Both the position numbers and the translations under genes were made by a program. Of a DNA stretch of 7,465 nt, positions 1-7,465 are shown one piece after another. The notes below the pieces were generated by a model. It worked only from the letters and a program-made list of their open reading frames with translations, made no database searches and was not told where the DNA came from. Within the stretch, counting starts at the first letter, position 1, and each line of letters starts with the position of its first letter. The DNA is from CAINDZ01 sp041908585 (GTDB lineage Bacteria; Krumholzibacteriota; Krumholzibacteriia; LZORAL124-64-63): assembly GCA_041908585.1 (NCBI GenBank), contig JAYRFB010000210.1, forward strand, positions 1 through 7,465. The letters are read 5' to 3'.

Positions 1-360
1 CGCGTTGACCAGCGTGCCGTCGGGATGGCCGGCGGCCGGGTGCACCACGAGCCCCACCGGCTTGTTCACCACGACGACATGCTCGTCCTCGTAGGCCACG
101 TCCAGGGCGATGTCCTGGGGCACGGCACTCAGCACGGCGGGCGGCGCGGGGCTGAAGAGGACCCGCTGCCCGGCGCGCAGGCGGAACGAAGCGGCGCGTT
201 CGCGGCCATCGACGGTCACGCTCCCGGGCTGCTCCAGGTCGCCGCGGACGCGGCTCCGCGACAGGTCGGGACAGCGGCCGGCCAGGAAGACGTCCAGGCG
301 CTGCCCGTCCTCGGCGAGGTCCACCGTGAAGGCGCGGGTCCGGCCGCCCGGCTCAGTCAT
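1..360 (-). CDS. rluD: RluD-family 23S rRNA pseudouridine synthase, N-terminal part (cut by window edge)
   Basis: This is the first 120 residues of a pseudouridine synthase of the RluA/RluC/RluD family, enzymes that isomerise specific uridines in large-subunit rRNA (RluD acts in helix 69). Residues about 18-70 look like an S4 RNA-binding domain (DGQRLDVFLAGRC, then SRSRVRG, then VTVDG and LRAGQRV). Residues 88-120 begin the catalytic domain with the family signature around NKPVGLVVHPAAGH (99-112). The catalytic Asp lies in the RLDxxTSG motif, which would fall beyond the left edge, so activity cannot be judged. The ATG at 358-360 overlaps the lspA stop by 8 nt and has no clear Shine-Dalgarno sequence, which suggests coupled translation. 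RluD, RluC or a YlyB-like paralogue cannot be separated from this fragment; the neighbourhood matches B. subtilis ylyB. Confidence 0.93.
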   Translation of the reverse strand, partial: MTEPGGRTRAFTVDLAEDGQRLDVFLAGRCPDLSRSRVRGDLEQPGSVTVDGRERAASFRLRAGQRVLFSPAPPAVLSAVPQDIALDVAYEDEHVVVVNKPVGLVVHPAAGHPDGTLVNA

Positions 361-928
361 CGGAAGCCGGGCCTGTGGCCGGAGCGGATGCCGGTTCAGG
401 CGACGGCCCGGCCGGCGAGGGCGCCATGGACGCCGCCGCGTCGGGCGCCGCGACCGCCGGGGCGCGGTCTTCCCGCAGCAGGCTCAGGAAGAGCACCAGG
501 CCGCCCAGGCTGACGCCCATGTCGGCCACGTTGAAGGTGTAGAAGCGGTGACTGCCGAGGCCCAGGTCGATGAAGTCGACCACCAGGCCGTCGTAGAAGA
601 CGCGGTCCACCAGGTTGCCGAGCGCGCCGCCGAGGATCGCGGCCATCGCGCCCAGGCGCACGGGGCGGCGCGGGCGGCTGGTGGCGTAGAGGTAGACCAG
701 AAAGACCACGGCGGCGGCGCTCACGCCCACCAGCACCCAGCGGCCGACCGGGAACAGCCCCATCGCCGACCCCGGATTGCGCACGTAGGCCAGGCGGGCG
801 ACATCGCCGAGCAGCTCGATGCGGCCCTGCAAGGCCTCGACGTTGGCCAGCACGAGTCGCTTGGTGACGAAGTCCACGACCAGGACGAGCGGCGCCCACA
901 GCCAGGGACGCCACGGGCGCTGCGGCAT
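353..928 (-). CDS. lspA: Lipoprotein signal peptidase II
   Basis: This inner-membrane aspartic protease removes the signal peptide of diacylglyceryl-modified prolipoproteins just before the lipidated Cys. The 191-residue product has about four membrane segments (roughly 9-29, 62-82, 92-110 and 136-152). Family landmarks are all present: D19 in VVDFVTK, N51 in VRNPGSAMG, the block GGALGNLVDR (100-109), D118 in VVDF and D136 in FNVAD. D118 and D136 are 18 residues apart, as in the E. coli catalytic pair. The chosen ATG (926-928) shares one base with the upstream stop (TGATG) and has GGAGGA at 935-940, which is the coding end of the upstream gene. An earlier in-frame ATG lies inside that gene and is rejected. 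Unusual is an Ala/Pro-rich tail of about 36 residues after R156; most LspA proteins end soon after the last membrane helix. Three genes are translationally linked here: dksA-like, lspA, rluD. Confidence 0.96.
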   Translation of the reverse strand: MPQRPWRPWLWAPLVLVVDFVTKRLVLANVEALQGRIELLGDVARLAYVRNPGSAMGLFPVGRWVLVGVSAAAVVFLVYLYATSRPRRPVRLGAMAAILGGALGNLVDRVFYDGLVVDFIDLGLGSHRFYTFNVADMGVSLGGLVLFLSLLREDRAPAVAAPDAAASMAPSPAGPSPEPASAPATGPASDD

Positions 929-1302
929 CAGGCGTCCTCCGCCTCTTCCTTCTCCTTGCACTCGATGCACAGCCGCGTGTAGGGCAGGCGCTTGAGGCGC
1001 TCGGGGTTGATCTGCTTGCTGCAGCCGAGGCAACGTCCGTAGGTGCCGTCCTCGATGCGCGACAGGGCCTCCTCGATGCTGTAGAGGTAGCGGCCCTCGG
1101 CGTTGGCGAACTTGATCGTGGTCTCGTAGAGGAACTCGTCCGAGCCCTGGTCGGCCATGTGGTTCGAGTGGGCCTTGCCCGCCTCGAGGCCGGTCAGGTC
1201 GGTGTGCTTGATGACCTTCTCGTGCTGGGCCAGCGACTGCATGACGCGCTCCTTCTCGTCGAGCAGCAGCTTGCGGAATCGCTGAAGATCAGTCTTGCGC
1301 AT
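928..1302 (-). CDS. TraR/DksA-family zinc-finger protein (YlyA-like position)
   Basis: This 124-residue protein has the DksA/TraR layout: an N-terminal helix (about 4-33), a loop, a second helix (about 57-85) that would complete a coiled coil, then a four-Cys zinc finger (C91, C94, C112, C115 in CLGC and CIEC) and a short acidic, Lys-rich C-terminal helix. Members bind RNA polymerase through the secondary channel and tune initiation, in some cases with ppGpp. The E. coli DksA tip motif DxxDxA is not present in that form; the corresponding stretch reads ADQGSDE (50-56). The effect on polymerase is therefore uncertain, and I give no dksA symbol. The ATG at 1300-1302 has a strong Shine-Dalgarno sequence (GGAGGA, 1307-1312) and lies 18 nt after ileS. 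B. subtilis carries a TraR/DksA-type gene, ylyA, at the same place between ileS and lspA. A promoter-like sequence at 1375-1403 may give it separate expression. Confidence 0.92.
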   Translation of the reverse strand: MRKTDLQRFRKLLLDEKERVMQSLAQHEKVIKHTDLTGLEAGKAHSNHMADQGSDEFLYETTIKFANAEGRYLYSIEEALSRIEDGTYGRCLGCSKQINPERLKRLPYTRLCIECKEKEEAEDA

Positions 1303-1320
1303 GGTTTCCTCCCGGGCGGC

Positions 1321-4503
<3,183 letters not shown>

Positions 4504-4542
4504 GGCTCGGCTCGTCCCCTCGGCTGCGTCGTCGTGGTCGCG

Positions 4543-4574
4543 GCGGCCGCGTCGCCGGGCAGGGCGACGGCCGC
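4543..4574 (-). other. GC-rich hairpin between the phosphorylase gene and ileS
   Basis: Arms 4563-4574 and 4543-4556 pair over 12 bp with a 2-nt bulge (4549-4550) and a 6-nt loop (4557-4562). It starts 4 nt after the phosphorylase stop. No T run follows, so it is not a classical terminator. It may protect the 3' end of the upstream message or slow readthrough into ileS. Chance pairing is a real possibility at this GC content. Confidence 0.4.
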
Positions 4575-4578
4575 GGGC

Positions 4579-5406
4579 TCAGATTTCGGCGGCGGCCAGG
4601 AACCCCGTGACCAGGGCCGCGAGGCGCGGCTGCGCCTCGTTCGCCACGCGGATGATCTCGCTGACATCGGCCGCCTTCAGCGCGTCCGGGAAGCAGGCGT
4701 CGGTGACCACCGACAGCCCCAGCACGCGCATCCCGCCGTGCACGGCGGCCAGGCACTCGGGCACGCTGGACATGCCGACGGTGTCGGCGCCGATCGTGCG
4801 CAGGAAGCGGTACTCGGCCGCCGTCTCCAGGTTCGGCCCGGCCACTGCCACGTAGACGGCCCGCTTGAGGGCCAGCCCCTGGGCCAGCGCCACCTTTTCC
4901 ATGCACGCCAGGAAGCCCCGGTCGTAAGGCTCGGACATGTCGGGGAACCGCGGCCCCAAACGGTCGTCGTTGTCGCCGATGAGCGGGTTGTCGCCCATCA
5001 GGTTGATATGGTCGGTGATCACCGTGATGTCGCCGGGCGCGAAGTGCGGGTTCATGCCGCCGACGGCGTTGCTCATCAGCAGGGCCCGGCAGCCGAGCGC
5101 CCGCATGACGCGCACCGGCAGGGCCACCTCGCGCATCGAGTAGCCCTCGTAGAAATGGATGCGCCCCTGCATCGCCATCACGCGACGACCGCCGAGCGTG
5201 CCGAGCACGAGCTGCCCGACATGGCTCTCGGCAGTGGACTCGCGGAAGTGCGGCACCTCTCCATAGGGGATGACGCAGGCCGCCTCGATGCGGTGCCCGA
5301 GGTCGCCCAGGCCGGTCCCCAGGACCAGCCCGATCTCCGGTTCGAAGGAGGTCCGCCCGCGGATGAAGGCGGCGGCCTCCTGGATCTGGGTCCAGTACGC
5401 GCTCAC
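4579..5406 (-). CDS. punA: Purine nucleoside phosphorylase, trimeric PNP-I family
   Basis: This enzyme cleaves purine nucleosides with phosphate to give free base and ribose-1-phosphate, for purine salvage. The 275 residues show the trimeric PNP/MTAP motifs in order: GTGLGDLG (30-37), the STAESHVGQLVLG block (58-70), MQGRIHFYEGY (79-89, with R82, H84, Y86), SNAVGGMNP (112-120), TDHINLMGDNPLIGDND (131-147), AGPNLETAAEYR (189-200, with E194), and GADTVGMSSVPE (207-218). The base-contacting site that is Asn in 6-oxopurine-specific enzymes (human N243) is Asp here (D236 in VVTDAC), so substrate range is open; MTAP also has Asp there. The length is normal for the family. The start is GTG (5404-5406): AGGAG at 5411-5415 lies 4 nt upstream, and no ATG lies nearby in frame. 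It sits between divIVA and ileS, an unusual place, after a terminator and a candidate promoter of its own. The symbol punA (also deoD2/pupG-type names) is tentative; a methylthioadenosine phosphorylase role is less likely but possible. Confidence 0.93.
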   Translation of the reverse strand: MSAYWTQIQEAAAFIRGRTSFEPEIGLVLGTGLGDLGHRIEAACVIPYGEVPHFRESTAESHVGQLVLGTLGGRRVMAMQGRIHFYEGYSMREVALPVRVMRALGCRALLMSNAVGGMNPHFAPGDITVITDHINLMGDNPLIGDNDDRLGPRFPDMSEPYDRGFLACMEKVALAQGLALKRAVYVAVAGPNLETAAEYRFLRTIGADTVGMSSVPECLAAVHGGMRVLGLSVVTDACFPDALKAADVSEIIRVANEAQPRLAALVTGFLAAAEI

Positions 5407-5410
5407 GTTG

Positions 5411-5415
5411 CTCCT
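5411..5415 (-). promoter_or_regulatory. Ribosome binding site that fixes the GTG start of the phosphorylase
   Basis: The minus strand reads AGGAG, then CAAC, then GTG. The spacing of 4 nt is short but workable. Because no ATG occurs in frame close by, and the first internal Met (residue 79) is deep in the fold, this site supports GTG 5404-5406 as the start. Confidence 0.65.
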
Positions 5416-5467
5416 GCGGCGGCCGGCACGGGGTCCTCGGAGGTGCCTGGGGGGCGCCGGGCGTGAC

Positions 5468-5495
5468 AAACTAGCATGCTGCCGCGGGGGTCGAA
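5468..5495 (-). promoter_or_regulatory. Candidate promoter for the phosphorylase gene
   Basis: Between the terminator and the GTG start is the only AT-richer patch of the gap. On the minus strand TTCGAC (5490-5495) and TAGTTT (5468-5473) are 16 nt apart, and the second element is preceded by TGC, an extended -10 pattern. Both hexamers match sigma-70 consensus only partly (TAGTTT has 3 of 6). A start near 5460 would give a leader of roughly 55 nt. Position right after a terminator is the main support. Confidence 0.35.
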
Positions 5496-5498
5496 AGG

Positions 5499-5534
5499 AA
5501 AAACGGCCGGGCGCGCCCGAGGGCCCGCCCGGCC
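5499..5534 (-). terminator. Intrinsic terminator after divIVA
   Basis: On the minus strand a perfect 9-bp stem (GGCCGGGCG at 5526-5534 with CGCCCGGCC at 5505-5513) continues through one mismatch (5514/5525) into a further 4-bp GCCC/GGGC stem and a tiny loop (5515-5524). A run of five T follows at 5499-5503 after one G. It begins 27 nt past the divIVA stop. The plus-strand reading has no T run on its far side, so it is directional. It should end the yggS-yggT-divIVA transcript before the phosphorylase gene. Confidence 0.85.
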
Positions 5535-5561
5535 GGTCCACCGACCGCGGCATTGCGGGGC

Positions 5562-6509
5562 TCAGAGGTTGGTCACCTCGGTGACGATGGGCTCGGGCGT
5601 CCAGGCTTCGGGCTGGGCCGGGTGCGCGGCCGGACCGTGGACGGGACCGACCTCGGCCAGGGTATGGGCGATCACGCCGTTGAGATCCTCCTCGCTCACG
5701 CCCTGGGTCGCACCCTGGGTCTGGCCCTGGGCCAGGCCCGCCTGCGGCGCCTGGACGGGCGCGGCCGACGGGACGATGACCGGCGCGGCCGCCGCGGCCG
5801 CGGACGCGCGCCCGGGGATGTAGTCGCGCCAGATGTCGTTGTTCGGGCCGGCCGGGGCCGGGCCCTGCGATGCCGCGACCTGGGCGCGGCCCGCCGCCGG
5901 CGCCGGGACCTGCGCCGCGACCGGCTGCGCCGGTGCATAGGCCGCGGCCGGCGCCGCCACGTAGGGGTTGTTCCAGGCCGGCGCCGCGACGGGCGCGGCC
6001 GGCCCGGTGCGCGTGACGACGGTGTCGACGATATCGGTCAGGCGCCGGTCGAGGTCCTCGAAATCGCTGCGATGGGTGTCGATGAACTGGATCTGCGCCT
6101 CGGCCAGCGAGCGGAAGCGCGCCAGGTAGGTCTCCTTCTCCTTGCGCAGCCCGGTGATCTCGCGACGCAGCTCCTCGGTGCGCAGGCGGCACTCCTCCAG
6201 CACGCCACGGGCCTTCATCTCCGCATCGCGGATGATCAGCTCGCCCTCGCGCGCCGCCGCTTCCTTCGTCTCCTGCGTCAGGCGCTCGGCCGTCAGGAGC
6301 GTGTCCCGCAGGTTCTTCTCCATGCGCTGGTACTCGCCGAGCTTGTCCTCCAGGTCCAGCGACCGCTCGCGGATCTGCTTGCTGTCGACGAGCACGGCTT
6401 CGTATTCGTCCGCGAGCGTGTTCAGGAAGGCCCGGACCTCGTCGCAGTCGAAGCCGCGCATCGACTTGCCGAACTCCTGCTTCCGCACGTCCAGGGGAGT
6501 GATCCTCAT
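5562..6509 (-). CDS. divIVA: DivIVA-domain coiled-coil protein with long Ala/Pro/Gln-rich tail
   Basis: DivIVA proteins bind curved membrane at poles and division sites and recruit envelope or division partners. Residues 1-37 form the lipid-binding domain (TPLDVRKQEFGKSMRGFDCDE at 4-24), in the same register as B. subtilis DivIVA: M17 and R18 match its membrane-inserting F17 and R18. Residues about 35-163 are charged heptad-like coiled coil. The remainder to 315 is low-complexity Ala/Pro/Gln sequence with one ordered-looking island, NDIWRDYIPG (224-233), a 4-residue repeat xTQG/xAQG (259-270), and a short acidic possible helix (SEEDLNGVIAHTLAEVG, 272-288). The ATG at 6507-6509 is chosen because the DivIVA fold starts there and AAAGGA (6517-6522) lies 7 nt upstream; the open frame extends further only as GC-rich sequence. 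It follows yggT by 88 nt and ends at a strong terminator. The role in this organism (polar growth, division or chromosome anchoring) is not shown by sequence. Confidence 0.93.
   Translation of the reverse strand: MRITPLDVRKQEFGKSMRGFDCDEVRAFLNTLADEYEAVLVDSKQIRERSLDLEDKLGEYQRMEKNLRDTLLTAERLTQETKEAAAREGELIIRDAEMKARGVLEECRLRTEELRREITGLRKEKETYLARFRSLAEAQIQFIDTHRSDFEDLDRRLTDIVDTVVTRTGPAAPVAAPAWNNPYVAAPAAAYAPAQPVAAQVPAPAAGRAQVAASQGPAPAGPNNDIWRDYIPGRASAAAAAAPVIVPSAAPVQAPQAGLAQGQTQGATQGVSEEDLNGVIAHTLAEVGPVHGPAAHPAQPEAWTPEPIVTEVTNL
5701..5736 (-). repeat. Three 12-bp tandem repeats in the divIVA tail
   Basis: The plus strand shows three units of 12 bp at 5701-5712, 5713-5724 and 5725-5736, each starting CCCTGGG and differing in the last few bases. 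They encode the peptide units LAQG, QTQG and ATQG in the low-complexity tail of the DivIVA protein. Copy number may vary between strains through slippage. Confidence 0.7.
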
Positions 6510-6597
6510 GGTCTGGTCCTTTGGCCGGGTCCCGCCGGACCTTCCGGACCGGGGTCCCTGCGGCCCCGTGGGCGGGGCGCGGACGCAGCCGATCCGG

Positions 6598-6846
6598 TCA
6601 GGCGCCGGCCTGTGCAATCAACCTCATGAGGAGCTGTATCAAGAGCCATGCCAGCAGGGGAGAGAGGTCCAGGCCCGCGATGGGCACCAGGCGGCGCAGG
6701 GGTCCCAGGACCGGTTCGGTGAGCCGTATCACCCACAGCAGCAATTCGTTACTCGGATGCGGGTTGACCCAGGACAGGATCACGCGGGCCACGATGACCC
6801 AGGTGTAGACCTGCAGGACGGCAAGAGCGAGGCGGACGGGGTCCAT
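6598..6846 (-). CDS. yggT: YggT-family small integral membrane protein
   Basis: This 82-residue protein matches the YggT/YlmG family (PF02325 type). It has two membrane helices (about 5-26 and 61-77) joined by a linker with the family pattern SWVNPHPSN (25-33), then RLTEPVLGPLRRLVP (41-55), which would lie as an amphipathic helix at the membrane surface. The length equals one repeat; E. coli YggT has two. The biochemical role is not settled: relatives are linked to osmotic stress tolerance, cell division clusters and, in plastids, nucleoid organisation. The ATG (6844-6846) has a rich Shine-Dalgarno run, AGGAAGGAA, at 6851-6859. It lies 48 nt after yggS and 88 nt before divIVA, the order known from ylmE-ylmG-divIVA clusters; the usual sepF between yggS and yggT is absent. 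Confidence 0.92.
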   Translation of the reverse strand: MDPVRLALAVLQVYTWVIVARVILSWVNPHPSNELLLWVIRLTEPVLGPLRRLVPIAGLDLSPLLAWLLIQLLMRLIAQAGA

Positions 6847-6859
6847 ACCGTTCCTTCCT

Positions 6860-6886
6860 GCCGGCCCGGACCTGCCCGGGCCCGGC
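6860..6886 (-). other. GC-rich hairpin just upstream of the yggT ribosome binding site
   Basis: In the 48-nt yggS-yggT gap, 6860-6869 can pair with 6876-6886 over 10 bp with one bulged base and a 6-nt loop (6870-6875). The yggT Shine-Dalgarno run begins next to its foot. It lacks a T run. It may be a structural element between the two coding regions or chance pairing in GC-rich DNA. Confidence 0.25.
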
Positions 6887-6894
6887 CAGCCCCC

Positions 6895-7464
<570 letters not shown>

Positions 7465-7465
7465 C

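Noticed and set aside
929..1033. A longer lspA start at 1031-1033
   Set aside because: The added 35 residues are an out-of-phase reading of the dksA-like gene. The ATG at 926-928 has a good ribosome binding site and the usual LspA N-terminus.
5407..6192. A long upstream extension of the phosphorylase frame through the terminator and divIVA
   Set aside because: The extension has no family similarity, crosses a clear terminator and overlaps divIVA out of phase. The GTG with AGGAG upstream is a better start.
6510..6597. Small hairpins and direct GGTCCGG repeats in the yggT-divIVA gap
   Set aside because: The stems are short, no T run follows, and similar pairings are expected by chance at this GC content. 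I see no promoter in the gap.
6510..6617. A longer divIVA start at 6615-6617
   Set aside because: The conserved DivIVA domain starts exactly at the ATG at 6507-6509, which has AAAGGA at the proper distance. The extension is GC-rich filler overlapping the yggT end.

Overview
The window comes from a chromosome with very high GC content (roughly 70 percent by eye). It is densely packed, and every gene I can support lies on the minus strand, so the genes read from right to left. Read that way, it holds the body of a YggS-type PLP-binding protein (its start is off the right edge), a YggT membrane protein, a DivIVA-domain coiled-coil protein, a purine nucleoside phosphorylase, a complete isoleucyl-tRNA synthetase, a small TraR/DksA-type zinc-finger protein, signal peptidase II, and the first 120 residues of an RluD-family pseudouridine synthase that runs off the left edge. 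I see no tRNA, rRNA, CRISPR array, insertion sequence or phage gene.

The gene order follows an old bacterial neighbourhood. From general knowledge, Bacillus subtilis has ylmE (yggS), sepF, ylmG (yggT), ylmH, divIVA, ileS, ylyA (TraR/DksA type), lspA and ylyB (RluD family) in this order. This window has the same order but lacks sepF and ylmH, and a purine nucleoside phosphorylase gene sits between divIVA and ileS. The lineage is uncertain. High GC, a DivIVA protein with an Ala/Pro-rich tail and a type-2 IleRS would fit a diderm, environmentally sampled phylum such as Krumholzibacteriota, Eisenbacteria or Gemmatimonadota, or a deltaproteobacterial relative. That placement is inference.

The region appears to form at least two transcription units. 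Unit 1 is yggS-yggT-divIVA and ends at a strong intrinsic terminator (5499-5534). Unit 2 starts at a candidate promoter beside that terminator and covers the phosphorylase, ileS, the dksA-like gene, lspA and rluD. The last three genes are tightly coupled: lspA overlaps the dksA-like gene by 1 nt and rluD overlaps lspA by 8 nt. A second promoter-like sequence inside the 3' end of ileS could drive these three separately.

The functions are housekeeping: PLP homeostasis, envelope and polar growth, purine salvage, isoleucine charging, transcription control, lipoprotein maturation and rRNA modification. I find no clearly new multi-gene system. The points most worth a second look are the swapped active-site signature GVHH in a type-2 IleRS, which suggests mupirocin insensitivity; an Asp at the base-selecting position of the phosphorylase; the promoter candidate inside ileS; and the insertion of the phosphorylase gene into the conserved cluster.
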